A stretch of DNA of 64,000 nt from the NCBI RefSeq assembly GCF_019837165.1, contig NZ_JAGYHC010000001.1, positions 806,001-870,000 of the forward strand. The letters run 5' to 3'. The notes under the pieces were generated by a model. It made no database searches, had not been told where the DNA came from, and saw nothing but the letters and a program-made list of their open reading frames with translations. The translations under genes were made by a program, and so were the position numbers. Positions within the stretch are counted from its first letter, which is position 1. Each line of letters begins with the position of its first letter. The stretch is from Virgibacillus sp. NKC19-3 (GTDB lineage: Bacteria > Bacillota > Bacilli > Bacillales > Amphibacillaceae). Shown one piece after another: positions 54,018-63,407 of the stretch.

Positions 54018-54653
54018 ATGAAGAAAAAATTAGGAATTGCCATGGGAGCAACAGCTGGTGCTGTCGTATTAGGATTGGGTATTTATCACTCAGACGCATC
54101 TCAGGCCAACCCCGAATTATCAACAGATGAGGTCCGTCAAATAGTCACAGATCAATATCCAGGTACCATTACGGAACTTGAATTAGAAAAGGATCGCAAT
54201 CAGGCAGTATATGAAGTAGAAGTAGAGAATGATGGGAAGGAATATGATATCAAACTGGATGGCGGCAGTGGGGAAGTATTGAATCTGAAGGAAAAGGAAA
54301 TCTCCGATAATGTAGAAAAAGCCGAAAAAAATGATGACGCAGATGACAACAAGGAGAAGGAAGATGATGGAGAAAGCAGTAATACGAATGAAAATAGGAA
54401 TGATAGCCAAGACAACGGGAACAATGACGAGAATTCAGCCAACTCCAACAATGCCGTTATCGATGTAGCAAAGGCCGAGGAAATTGCACAAAATGAATTT
54501 GATGGCCAGCTTACCGAGCTTGAGCTTGACGAAGATGACGGGCGCTTGATGTACGAAATTGAAATTGAAAACGGCGACGATGAAGCAGAGATAGAAATCG
54601 ATGCATATACAGGAGAAGTCCTTGTCATTGAAATCGATAGGGATAATGATTAA
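54018..54653 (+). CDS. Exported protein with two PepSY domains (YkoJ-like)
   Basis: A 211-residue protein with an N-terminal signal or anchor (residues 1-28), a first PepSY domain (about 37-95), an Asp/Asn/Glu-rich linker of about 55 residues and a second PepSY domain (about 150-208). PepSY domains are thought to inhibit proteases or modulate envelope processes. B. subtilis YkoI and YkoJ lie beside ykoGH in the same way, which supports a role in the pathway of the upstream kinase. AAGGAGG precedes the ATG. Confidence 0.85.
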   Translation: MKKKLGIAMGATAGAVVLGLGIYHSDASQANPELSTDEVRQIVTDQYPGTITELELEKDRNQAVYEVEVENDGKEYDIKLDGGSGEVLNLKEKEISDNVEKAEKNDDADDNKEKEDDGESSNTNENRNDSQDNGNNDENSANSNNAVIDVAKAEEIAQNEFDGQLTELELDEDDGRLMYEIEIENGDDEAEIEIDAYTGEVLVIEIDRDND

Positions 54654-54772
54654 CCTATACTAATTAATAGCTATCAGTTTTTGTGCTGGTAGCTATTTTT
54701 ATGTATAACCAAGTTTCTCATCAGGCTGATAAGGTAATACATAGGAGTAGTAAAAGGATTGGAGACGATAGC

Positions 54773-55665
54773 ATGCCTATCTACGATAAAGCACTTTTTT
54801 TATACAACGGCAACGCCGGAGCAAATGATATGGAGCAAAAATTGGCGCAGACCCTACCTGAATTGGCTAAAGCTATGAAGGAACTAACCATTATTCAAAC
54901 AAAAACAGTGGAAGAAGCACAAAGGGCATGTGTCACTTTTGCTGATCATATTGATCTTCTAATTATACTTGGAGGAGATGGTACACTTCATGCATGTATG
55001 AATAGTATTGCAGCTTTGGAGAAAAGACCAGTTCTCGCCATCTTGCCTGGCGGAACGTCCAATGACTTCAGCAGAATGCTGCAAATGCCACAGAATTTAA
55101 AGCAAGCAGCAAAGACAATCACCCGCAAAGAAGTAATCGACATTGACGTTGGCAAATCCGCTGGGAAATACTTTCTCAACTTCTGGGGATAGGCTTGGTA
55201 TCAGAGACATCGCAAAATATAGATATGGATCAAAAAAACAGCTTTGGTGTCCTAAGTTATTTTATGAGTACGATTCGTTCCGTCACTCAAGCTACGCCGT
55301 TTCACTATGAAATTATTGCCGACAATACCACGTATGATGGAGAAGCGATCCTGATTTTGGTTCTAAACGGTAAATTCATTGGAACAAGAGAGCTGCCCGT
55401 CCCTTCTATCTCCTCAAATGATGGAAAGCTCGATGTATTAATTGTGAAAAATTCAACGTTAGCATCATTTCGAGAACTACTATCCATGAACAATCCAAAT
55501 ATCGATGCAGCGCAACTCAATGAATTGGATTATTTTCAGGCAGCAGATTTGAAGGTAACAGCAGATCGCCATCAGGATATTGACATGGACGGTGAAATCC
55601 ATGAGACAACACCAGCTGAAATAACAATCTTACCTGGACGCATTAGAATGGTTTGGGGAGGTTAA
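54773..55665 (+). pseudogene. Diacylglycerol kinase (DagK/BmrU/YegS) family, one frameshift
   Basis: Two frames join into a 297-residue lipid-kinase protein when one G is added to the four-G run at 55185-55188 (FLNFWG then IGLVSETS). The nucleotide-binding motif GGDGTLHACMN lies at about residue 65, and PGGTSNDFSRML, near 100, is the family signature. The C-terminal beta-sandwich ends with DMDGEIHETTPAEITI. Members phosphorylate diacylglycerol or related lipids. GGATTGGAG precedes ATG 54773. The break sits in the middle of the enzyme, so if real it abolishes function. Confidence 0.82.
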
Positions 55666-56233
55666 GTATTTGGTGAGCAATTATAAGCAGCATGAAAGGT
55701 TATCAACTCGGTACTAGTGAAAAATAGTCGCATTTTACTAGTTTGGCATAGTTCTTTTCTACCCTTTTTTCAAAAAGATAGTAATAGTTGTTGACAGCGG
55801 AAATCCCTATTATTAGACTAATGAAAGACATACTTTATCAAAGATAAGGTATTTCTTTTTGTTACATAAGTACCAATCTAACAATCTACCTTGATACTTA
55901 CGAAAGAGATATATGGTGAATGGGGGTATCCATTTGAGTAATTGAGCGTCATATTAATGAAGAAAAAGTGAAAGAGATTCTCAATCGCGTTCCGATTCAG
56001 GATCAGCTACCTAAAACGCTGAAGTGCTTTATTATTACATAATGAAGAAGACAATCGATGAGTAGCCTATGTTGCTATGAATAGATATATTCTTTACAAG
56101 AATGGCAAGAGACAAACATGCACGTTTCAAAATTTGAAAAAATAGAATAACGCAGATGTTTAAAAATTTTCATCAGGGGAATATGCATTATAAATAACAC
56201 AATTTTCTCTAAAGTGTGTCGATGGTCACTGGA
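55666..56233. other. Gene-free region with a short relic-like frame
   Basis: The stretch before the Tad operon is AT-rich. A 33-codon frame at 55941-56042 reads IERHINEEKVKEILNRVPIQ, continuing to a stop, without a start codon or ribosome site; it looks like the end of a lost gene that I cannot identify. Nothing else is supported. Confidence 0.35.
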
Positions 56234-56262
56234 TTGACATATTTTATAGTTATGTGATTACT
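56234..56262 (+). promoter_or_regulatory. Candidate promoter of the Tad operon
   Basis: TTGACA (56234-56239) is followed after 17 bp by a poor -10 box (ATTACT). It is the best promoter-like sequence ahead of the pilus genes. Confidence 0.35.
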
Positions 56263-56301
56263 GTTACAGGTATAGAAGTTAAGAGGAAAAGAGGTTAGAA
56301 A

Positions 56302-57042
56302 GTGCTGGAGTCAAAGCGTAAAGCGATCATATTTTTATTAATAGCCATTACACTAGCAGTCATATCCGGTTTTCTTGTCTTACAAAAAGTACAAGCTTTA
56401 AATACGGATTTAGGAACAGAAGTAACCATCTATGTAGCAAACGGCGACATTAGTTCGAGGCAAATTATCACCCCGGATGATGTTACGACAGACGAGGTAC
56501 CTACCAGTTACTTACGCGACGAACATATAACGGATGTCGATGATTTTGTCAATAAAGTTTCCGTAGTTCCGTTATCAGAGGGTGAAGTTATTACAAAAAA
56601 TATGCTAAAAGAGGCTTCATCTGTTACGGAAGCTGATAACCGAATCATTTCACTTATACAATCAGAAAAAGTGTCTTTTGATGAAGCACTGACAGCTCTG
56701 GATCGGGTGGACATTTTGGTATCGCATAGTTTCGATGAAGAACCAGTTACCGAAGTTTTTATGGAAGATGTAAAAGTAGCAAGAGTTGCTCAAAATGAAG
56801 GAGAATTCTCCGGGGTGCAAGTTGAAGTCCCCAACGAAATGGTGCCGCAATTAATACATATGCAAAATTATGCGGATAGTTTTCGAATCGTCAAAGCAAA
56901 TGTAGGACAATCGCAGCCAGAAGATGAAAATGACGTAGAAGCTTCTGAAAATCAGGAAGATAACAGCGCAGAAGATCAGCCGGATGAGGTTGAAGAAAAC
57001 AATAACGATGATAATAAAGATGAAGAAGATGATGATGAATAA
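56302..57042 (+). CDS. cpaB: CpaB/RcpC-like pilus assembly protein with SAF domain
   Basis: A 246-residue protein. An N-terminal membrane helix (about 8-27) is followed by a SAF domain (YVANGDISSRQIITPDDV and VPLSEGEVITKNML). A middle part follows, then an extremely acidic Asp/Glu/Asn tail of about 45 residues. CpaB proteins are Tad pilus assembly factors; in Gram-positive bacteria, which lack the secretin, their partner is unknown. The GTG at 56302 has AGAGG 7 bases before it. First gene of the pilus operon. Confidence 0.8.
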   Translation: MLESKRKAIIFLLIAITLAVISGFLVLQKVQALNTDLGTEVTIYVANGDISSRQIITPDDVTTDEVPTSYLRDEHITDVDDFVNKVSVVPLSEGEVITKNMLKEASSVTEADNRIISLIQSEKVSFDEALTALDRVDILVSHSFDEEPVTEVFMEDVKVARVAQNEGEFSGVQVEVPNEMVPQLIHMQNYADSFRIVKANVGQSQPEDENDVEASENQEDNSAEDQPDEVEENNNDDNKDEEDDDE

Positions 57043-57073
57043 CTATAGCAAGTGAGTCGGGTGGAGGAAATAT

Positions 57074-58207
57074 ATGAAAATGGCAAATGATATCTATGTA
57101 GTTGGCGATAATGAAGAACTTATAGCATCCATACAGGAACAAATGAAGGATACATTTCAACTGCATTCTGTGACGATAACGGAATTGAAAAAGCATCATG
57201 CACAGATAATTCTTATCGTCAATTCGGAAAGTAATTCAGCGGTAGAAAACGCCCAACTTGTATTAGCAGATTTTCCTACGGCCTCTATTATCTGTGTAAA
57301 TGATGAAGAAAACTTTGAGGTATTACGTGGTCTAATTCGTCTGGGGATTTCAGATTATTATATTTTTCCGGGCGAAGAAATCCTTTTTATGGAGAAATTA
57401 AACACTCTCGCTAAGGAAGCAGCTAGTCTTTATGAACGAGAAATGGATTCAGGGTCCTTTAAAAAGGGTGGAGGCAAAGTCTTTGCATTTTACAGTGGAA
57501 GTGGAGGCGTTGGAAAGACGTTAATGAGTACAACATTTGCACAGACATTAAAACTGGAATCAACTGCAAATGTATTGTATATCGATCTTAATTTACAGTA
57601 CGGCGGCTCCGAAACATATCTTGGGTTGGAAGGCAATCGCTCTATGGTTGATTTAATTCCCGTTATTGATGAACTGAGTGAACATCATATTCGAAATGTA
57701 GCGGAAACAGTTGAACATTCGAATTTACAAGCATTACTTAGTCCAAGTGATGCGGAGATGGCTGAGAAGATTAGTGACGAATTTATTTTAAGGCTTCTCC
57801 GTGCAAGTAAACGAAACTATGATTTTATCATCATTGATTTACCTTCATGGGTAGATGAGAGAGTGTATGCAGCGCTGGAGGAAGCAGATAAGATTTATTA
57901 TGTGATGAATATCGACACGATAGCCATTCGTGTATTAAAAAATGTGGAAAGTCTATTCCATCGTTTGGGCATCGTTACAGAGGATAGGTTGGAACTTGTC
58001 ATGAATTTTAAAGGAAGAGACAAGGAGTTAAACAAAAAAGATATGGAGCGATTTATTACATACACCATTGCAGCAGAGATTCGGAGGGACAAAGGGATCC
58101 AACAGTACATTAACCAGGGGGAGCCGTTGAGGAAAGAAGCAAAAGAGAAAAAAATGACTGCAGTGGCAAAGGATGTACATAAATGGGTTCATTCCATGTT
58201 GAAATAA
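57074..58207 (+). CDS. cpaE: CpaE-like pilus localisation ATPase
   Basis: A 377-residue protein: residues 1-120 form a degenerate receiver-like domain and 135-375 a MinD/ParA-type ATPase. The deviant Walker A is YSGSGGVGKTLMS, and IDLNLQYGGSETYLGL and DFIIIDLPSW are the further nucleotide motifs. CpaE/TadZ recruits the Tad machine to its site on the membrane. GGAGGAAATAT precedes the ATG. It is followed by cpaF after 23 bp. Confidence 0.85.
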   Translation: MKMANDIYVVGDNEELIASIQEQMKDTFQLHSVTITELKKHHAQIILIVNSESNSAVENAQLVLADFPTASIICVNDEENFEVLRGLIRLGISDYYIFPGEEILFMEKLNTLAKEAASLYEREMDSGSFKKGGGKVFAFYSGSGGVGKTLMSTTFAQTLKLESTANVLYIDLNLQYGGSETYLGLEGNRSMVDLIPVIDELSEHHIRNVAETVEHSNLQALLSPSDAEMAEKISDEFILRLLRASKRNYDFIIIDLPSWVDERVYAALEEADKIYYVMNIDTIAIRVLKNVESLFHRLGIVTEDRLELVMNFKGRDKELNKKDMERFITYTIAAEIRRDKGIQQYINQGEPLRKEAKEKKMTAVAKDVHKWVHSMLK

Positions 58208-58230
58208 TCTAGATCGAAGGAGGTGGGAAC

Positions 58231-59601
58231 ATGGCTCTTTTTCAGCGAACGGCTAAAGAAAACGCCTCAGAGAATATAAGCAATAACTATGTAACAAGTA
58301 CTGGTTATATAGATGAATTAGTGGAGCATTATAAAACCAGATTGTTAACAGAGGTCAACCTGGAGTTGATTACCAACTTAGAGGAATCCGATAAGCGATT
58401 AAGGATCGAGAAATATATTAATCAATTTATGGCTGAAGAAAAGGTAGTCATTCCCAGACTCGATAAAGAATCACTTCTCTCCAAATTAATCGATGAAAGT
58501 GTTGGATTTGGGCCGTTGGAGCCATTGTTAAAAGATGATTCTGTTACCGAAATTTTAGTGAATGGCCCAAAGGAAATTTATGTCGAAAGAAAAGGCCAAT
58601 TGGAACGGGAGGATGTCTCCTTTAAAGATGAATCCCATGTCCGGCATATTGTAGATCGAGTGGTAGCCCCGCTTGGGCGAAGAATCGATGAAAGTTCCCC
58701 CATGGTTGATGCAAGATTACCTGATGGAAGCCGGGTGAATGCGGTTATATCACCGATAAGCTTAAGTGGAACAATCGTATCTATCCGTAAATTCAGAAAG
58801 ACACCCTTTGTTATGGATGAATTGGAGGATAACGATACATTTACTCATTCGATGTCCATATTCATGCAAGCACTTGTAGAAACAAAATTAAATGTATTGA
58901 TTTCAGGAGGGACAGGTAGTGGAAAAACAACACTACTAAACGCACTGGCTAAATCTATTCCACTTAAGGAACGTGTCATAACGATTGAGGATTCAGCTGA
59001 ATTGAAACTGGAACGCGATAATGTAGTTGGCATGGAAGCTCGACCTCCAAACGTAGAAGGAACCGGGGAAATACCAATTAGACAACTGGTGAAAAACTCA
59101 CTGCGCATGCGTCCTGATAGAATCATAGTCGGTGAGGTTCGCGGGGCAGAGGCGTTTGATATGCTTCAAGCGATGAACACGGGGCATGAAGGTTCATTAA
59201 CCACGGTTCACGCCAATACACCGGTTGATGCAATTAATCGTGTAGAAGGTATGGTAGTCATGGCAGGAATGGATCTGCCAACACATATTATTCGTGATTA
59301 TATTGTGGGGGCGCTGGATTATATTGTGCAGGTACAAAGGCTAACGGATGGTACACGCAGAATAACGAACATCTCTGAAGTAGAAAAAATCGAGGGGAAT
59401 AAGATCCAGGTCCGTGATATTTTCCGATTTCAGCGTACCGGGGTTAATGCAGAAGGAACTATTTTAGGATACTTTACTCCAACAGGTGTTATTCCGAAAT
59501 GTATCCCACATCTGCAAGTTTACGGAATAGATTTGGATATGGATTTCTTTAGTCCTAAGGAGGAGATGGACTATGAACATAGCAGCGTCTATACTTTATA
59601 G
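58231..59601 (+). CDS. cpaF: CpaF/TadA-type secretion ATPase
   Basis: A 456-residue type II/IV secretion ATPase that powers pilus assembly. The N-terminal domain has DESVGFGPLEPLLKDDSVTEILVNGP. Walker A GGTGSGKTTLLNAL lies near residue 230, Asp box ITIEDSAELKL, Walker B RPDRIIVGEVRG and the His box GHEGSLTTVHAN. All catalytic motifs are intact. AAGGAGGTGG precedes the ATG. It overlaps tadB by 29 bp. Confidence 0.93.
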   Translation: MALFQRTAKENASENISNNYVTSTGYIDELVEHYKTRLLTEVNLELITNLEESDKRLRIEKYINQFMAEEKVVIPRLDKESLLSKLIDESVGFGPLEPLLKDDSVTEILVNGPKEIYVERKGQLEREDVSFKDESHVRHIVDRVVAPLGRRIDESSPMVDARLPDGSRVNAVISPISLSGTIVSIRKFRKTPFVMDELEDNDTFTHSMSIFMQALVETKLNVLISGGTGSGKTTLLNALAKSIPLKERVITIEDSAELKLERDNVVGMEARPPNVEGTGEIPIRQLVKNSLRMRPDRIIVGEVRGAEAFDMLQAMNTGHEGSLTTVHANTPVDAINRVEGMVVMAGMDLPTHIIRDYIVGALDYIVQVQRLTDGTRRITNISEVEKIEGNKIQVRDIFRFQRTGVNAEGTILGYFTPTGVIPKCIPHLQVYGIDLDMDFFSPKEEMDYEHSSVYTL

Positions 59602-60502
59602 TTTAGCAGTATTAACGTTTTTGTTATGCGGCTATTATTACTTGGGGTATCGTTCCCAGAAAAAAGAATGGAATAAAAAGATAAAGGAATGGTTCCCTGA
59701 AGAGCAGCGAAAGAGTATGGTTAGTAAATTAGGCGATCGTTTTGACGAGCGGGAATCTTCTAAAGCATTGGCGGCTAAGCTTCAGAATGCAAATGTGAAG
59801 CTGTTGCCTTCTGAATATTTCGGAGCTTTGTTGGTAGGTGGTCTAACGCTATTTATCTTATTTTATGCCATATTCAATATGCCTATAGCGATTAGTATAT
59901 TGCTTCCCATATTTCTGATGGTAGCGACACATTTTCTGTTATTTTACTTACGGAAAAATAATTATGAGAACCGTTTTAATGAACAGCTTGGAGAGGTATG
60001 CCGCTTAATGGGAAATGCTGCCCGCTCGGGTCTTACTATAAATCAAGGCATTGACATTGTCGCAAGAGAGTTATCCGTCCCGGCTGGAAATGAATTTAAA
60101 CGAATTTCCAATGAATTGAAACTCGGAGTACCTTTAGAACCTGCATTAAGAGCAATACAGAAAAGAAATAAATCCCGAGAATTTAATTTGTTTATAGCAA
60201 CATTGCTTATCCAGAAAAAAACGGGCGGAAACCTAGCACGTACACTGGACACGATGGCCGAAACGTTTGAAGATCGTAAAGTATTAAACCAAACGATCAA
60301 AACAATGACTTCTGAGGAAAAGTATATTTCTTTTATCGTTCCAGCAATGCCGGTGTTTTTATTACTTGTAATGAACAATGTGATGGAGGGCTTTATTGAT
60401 CCGCTGTGGTCCGGTTTTGGTTTGATCATGTTAGCTTTATTTATTGGAGCAATTGTACTCTCTTTTCTATTAATACGAAAAATAACGAATATAAAGGTGT
60501 AG
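59573..60502 (+). CDS. tadB: TadB-like inner membrane platform protein
   Basis: A 309-residue type II secretion F-domain protein with about four membrane helices. The F domain shows GEVCRLMGNAARSGLTINQGIDIVA and LLIQKKTGGNLARTLDTMA. It forms the membrane platform with TadC on which CpaF acts. AAGGAGGAG inside the end of cpaF precedes the ATG, so translation is coupled. Confidence 0.87.
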   Translation: MNIAASILYSLAVLTFLLCGYYYLGYRSQKKEWNKKIKEWFPEEQRKSMVSKLGDRFDERESSKALAAKLQNANVKLLPSEYFGALLVGGLTLFILFYAIFNMPIAISILLPIFLMVATHFLLFYLRKNNYENRFNEQLGEVCRLMGNAARSGLTINQGIDIVARELSVPAGNEFKRISNELKLGVPLEPALRAIQKRNKSREFNLFIATLLIQKKTGGNLARTLDTMAETFEDRKVLNQTIKTMTSEEKYISFIVPAMPVFLLLVMNNVMEGFIDPLWSGFGLIMLALFIGAIVLSFLLIRKITNIKV

Positions 60503-60505
60503 CGT

Positions 60506-61441
60506 ATGGATGCATTAATTATTTTAGCGATTATCGCATTTTGGTTTTGTATTTTATTATGTTTGAAACATTTCTGGTCTTACCTTAATGAGAAACGAGA
60601 TGTTATTACACATGTTTCGGACGTAACACATGTTGATCCATTTGAAAAAAAGAAAAAGAAGAAGGATAAAAGGGCAAATATATTTCAGAAGGTTACCACG
60701 TACGCAGATGATTTTGCCGATCTGGGTCAGCGAGTTAATTTTTTCAGTGAAAATCACATGGTAGATGATTGGCTTCGAAAGTCAGGAAATCCATTAAAGT
60801 TAACCGTACAACGATTTCAGGGATTGAAGATCTTTCTATTTCTTGTAGGTTTTTTCGTAGGAATCGTATCTATCATTATGGGTCTACCATTTTCACAATA
60901 TATGATCATATGTTTACCTGTATTAGGTTATTTCATTCCAATCTTATTAATTAGAAGAGAGGTGAAAAAAAGGCAGAATCTCATTCGCCAGGATTTACCG
61001 GATTTTTTAGACACGGTAAGTACTAGCGTGCAAGCAGGAGTTAGTTTAGATCAAGCACTTAGGGAGGTGATTCGACATTTCGATGGTCCAATCCGTGAAG
61101 AATTTTCCAGGTTCAATCATGAAATTGATCTTGGTATTACAAGGGAAAGAGCTTATCGGGAATTGCTGCGTAGAAATGACAACCAAGAATTTCAGTCATT
61201 AATAAAAGCTCTCATACAAGGGATGGATCTTGGAATACCGATAGCTAAAACGTTAAAAATTCAGGCAGACGACTTAAGGCAAATAAGGCAGGAACAAGTT
61301 AAGGAATTAGCAGCAAAAGCATCACCAAAGGTAACACTTGTTACCACGTTTTTAATTGCACCTGTCTCCATATTGATGATTGCGGGTTTGATGATCATGA
61401 ATATGTTAATGGGTGAAAATAGTATTTTAAATATGTTTTAA
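60506..61441 (+). CDS. tadC: TadC-like inner membrane platform protein
   Basis: A 311-residue F-domain protein with about four helices and a Lys-rich stretch (KKKKKKDKR) near residue 52. DLPDFLDTVSTSVQAGVSLDQAL and the ALIQGMDLGIPIAKTLK segment are the family marks. It lies 3 bp after tadB. The paired TadB/TadC arrangement is standard for Tad loci. Confidence 0.87.
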   Translation: MDALIILAIIAFWFCILLCLKHFWSYLNEKRDVITHVSDVTHVDPFEKKKKKKDKRANIFQKVTTYADDFADLGQRVNFFSENHMVDDWLRKSGNPLKLTVQRFQGLKIFLFLVGFFVGIVSIIMGLPFSQYMIICLPVLGYFIPILLIRREVKKRQNLIRQDLPDFLDTVSTSVQAGVSLDQALREVIRHFDGPIREEFSRFNHEIDLGITRERAYRELLRRNDNQEFQSLIKALIQGMDLGIPIAKTLKIQADDLRQIRQEQVKELAAKASPKVTLVTTFLIAPVSILMIAGLMIMNMLMGENSILNMF

Positions 61442-61459
61442 AAAATGGGAGGAAGAAAA

Positions 61460-61666
61460 ATGAAATTAATGAATGGATTTTATGCAAAGATGATAAACAA
61501 AGTAGAGGAAATGAAGAAGGATGAAACCGGGTCGCAGACGTTGGAGTGGATTGGTATTGCAGCGGTTATTGTGATTCTGGTTGGGATTGTTTCTAGTGCA
61601 CTCGATGACGATATAGGAACTAAAGTTACGGATAAATTTAAAGAGTTAATTGATAATATTGGATAA
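61460..61666 (+). CDS. flp: Flp-type prepilin
   Basis: A 68-residue pilin precursor. A 24-residue leader ends in Gly24, followed by Ser25 and Glu29 (ETG-SQTLEW); Glu at +5 is the hallmark of class III prepilins. A single hydrophobic helix (about 31-50) and an Asp/Lys-rich tail complete it. GGGAGG lies 8 bases before ATG 61460. The processing peptidase (TadV) and TadE/TadF pseudopilins are not in this window. Confidence 0.85.
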   Translation: MKLMNGFYAKMINKVEEMKKDETGSQTLEWIGIAAVIVILVGIVSSALDDDIGTKVTDKFKELIDNIG

Positions 61667-61724
61667 ACCTTTGTTCAAATACGGGATAATCTTATAAGGT
61701 AAATAATTGCTAGGAGAATTCTTT

Positions 61725-63146
61725 ATGAGGTATAAACTATTATTTAGTTCCATGTTGATGACATTTTTTCTGTTGTTTGGTTGCACTGCAGAAGAGGATG
61801 AAAATAACGATACTATTGACTCTGATGAAAATAAAAGTGAAGAAGTTGAAAAAGAAGCAAACAATGACGAAGACGATAATCCCGAACAAACCAAAGAGAA
61901 TGATGAAGAAGATAATGATATGGAATTTTTAAAAAACGTACCTGATGTCCCAAATAATACATCTGGATTTATTCATCAAAAACAGGGAAAATATGCGTCA
62001 ATGGATGTTATAGATGATAGTGTTTCTAACGATATACTAGAAGAAATCAGAAATTTGGAGCCCCTTCCGGAAGATGCCAGCGAAGAGCAATTGGATGAAT
62101 ACTTTAAATATCTTTACTCGATGGTAGCAGAAGATTTTCCTGATCCACAAGATACCATTAAAAAGTGGGAGTTTGGCTCATTTGGGGACCCTGATTTACC
62201 GGATGAGCGCTATCACTTCAAGGAGAATTATAATGTTGAAGTTATGTTGGATGCTAGCGGAAGCATGGGAGCATACATTGGAGATAAAACAATGATGCAG
62301 ATCGCCAAAGAATCAATCAATGATTTTATGAAACAAGTTCCGGAAGAGGCGAATGTTTCCTTTCGAGTTTATGGGCATGAAGGTACCGGGTCTGAAAGCG
62401 ATAAAGAACTATCATGTGAAGCCATTGAGCAAGTTTATGGTTTTGAATCGTATGATGAAGAAAAATTTCAGAACGAGTTGGATAAAATTGAACCGGCCGG
62501 CTGGACGCCACTAGCAGATGCGTTGGTACAATCTGAAGAAGCGTTGAAGGATTATGATACAGAGAATAATACGAACTTGATTTATGTTGTAAGTGATGGG
62601 ATAGAAACGTGTGGTGGCGATCCAGTCAAAGTAGCTGAATCACTTTCTGATTCAAATGCGCAGCCTATCATTAATATAATTGGCTTCAATGTGGATTCCG
62701 ATGCCCAGGAGCAGTTGAAGGAAATGGCCGACGTATCGGGTGGAGTTTTTGCAACGGCTAACAACCAGGAACAATTGGAAGAAGAGTTCGATCGTGCAGA
62801 GGAAGTGCTGGAAGCATGGGAGAAATGGAAGAAAGAGGCTTTAAATGATCTAGATGCGACAGGTGTTGAGAACAATTTCGATATAATAGAAGTTTCAAAT
62901 GAATGGGGTGGGAAAAAGACCAAACAATTTGTCAATCTTTCGGATTTAACAAGATTATTTGAAAAAGAAGGTTTAATAAATAGTCAGCAAAGAAAAGAAT
63001 TTTATACAAAACGTGATGATGTTAGAGACCTTATAGAGGATTCTCAAGAGGAAGTTAAAGAAGAGTTAAATGATATTAGTACTAATAAGATTGAAGAAAT
63101 GAAAGAAAATATTAAGGAAAAGTATAACAATCAAAAATCAGAGTGA
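61725..63146 (+). CDS. VWA-domain lipoprotein, Tad-associated
   Basis: A 473-residue lipoprotein: lipobox LFGC with Cys20, a very acidic linker (about 23-66), a region of about 100 residues, a von Willebrand A domain (about 168-360) with the MIDAS motif DASGSMG at residue 176, the Thr (GWTPLADAL) and Asp (YVVSDGIETCGG) ligands, and a C-terminal coiled-coil of about 110 residues. AGGAG sits 8 bases before ATG 61725; a TTG at 61707 is weaker. It follows the pilin gene at 58 bp. VWA domains bind ligands or metal; an adhesive role together with the pilus is inferred. Confidence 0.87.
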   Translation: MRYKLLFSSMLMTFFLLFGCTAEEDENNDTIDSDENKSEEVEKEANNDEDDNPEQTKENDEEDNDMEFLKNVPDVPNNTSGFIHQKQGKYASMDVIDDSVSNDILEEIRNLEPLPEDASEEQLDEYFKYLYSMVAEDFPDPQDTIKKWEFGSFGDPDLPDERYHFKENYNVEVMLDASGSMGAYIGDKTMMQIAKESINDFMKQVPEEANVSFRVYGHEGTGSESDKELSCEAIEQVYGFESYDEEKFQNELDKIEPAGWTPLADALVQSEEALKDYDTENNTNLIYVVSDGIETCGGDPVKVAESLSDSNAQPIINIIGFNVDSDAQEQLKEMADVSGGVFATANNQEQLEEEFDRAEEVLEAWEKWKKEALNDLDATGVENNFDIIEVSNEWGGKKTKQFVNLSDLTRLFEKEGLINSQQRKEFYTKRDDVRDLIEDSQEEVKEELNDISTNKIEEMKENIKEKYNNQKSE

Positions 63147-63159
63147 ATTTACTAGTAGA

Positions 63160-63347
63160 CTAGCATGAGTTTCCTAAACTGGCAAAAATGAATCAATCCC
63201 TTTCCATTTAAGGGAAAACAAAGATCAAAGATGTATAAATAACCCCTATAAGTATATTAAATGATTAAACTCTATATAAGAGATTCCCTGTCATCTCATC
63301 TTTGATATATAAAGCTTAGACAAATTTGAGTAGGAAACTCACGCTAG
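63160..63347. repeat. Nested inverted repeats between the VWA and repeat-protein genes
   Basis: CTAGCATGAGTTTCCTA (63160-63176) pairs with TAGGAAACTCACGCTAG (63331-63347), with one wobble or mismatch. Inside lies a second pair, ATCAAAGATG (63224-63233) and CATCTTTGAT (63297-63306), and a small hairpin CCCTT/AAGGG near 63200. It may be a MITE-like insert or a structured RNA. Confidence 0.65.
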
Positions 63348-63407
63348 GGGTCTATGTAACTCTATAAAGAATTAACAGGTGAGTCATAATAATAAAAGTA
63401 CGACGGG

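Noticed and set aside
54200-54628. Minus-strand Ser-rich frame of 142 codons
   Set aside because: Shadow of the PepSY gene with its Asp/Glu-rich linker.
55195-55665. Separate small gene after the diacylglycerol kinase start
   Set aside because: It is the C-terminal half of the same kinase; one missing G explains the split.
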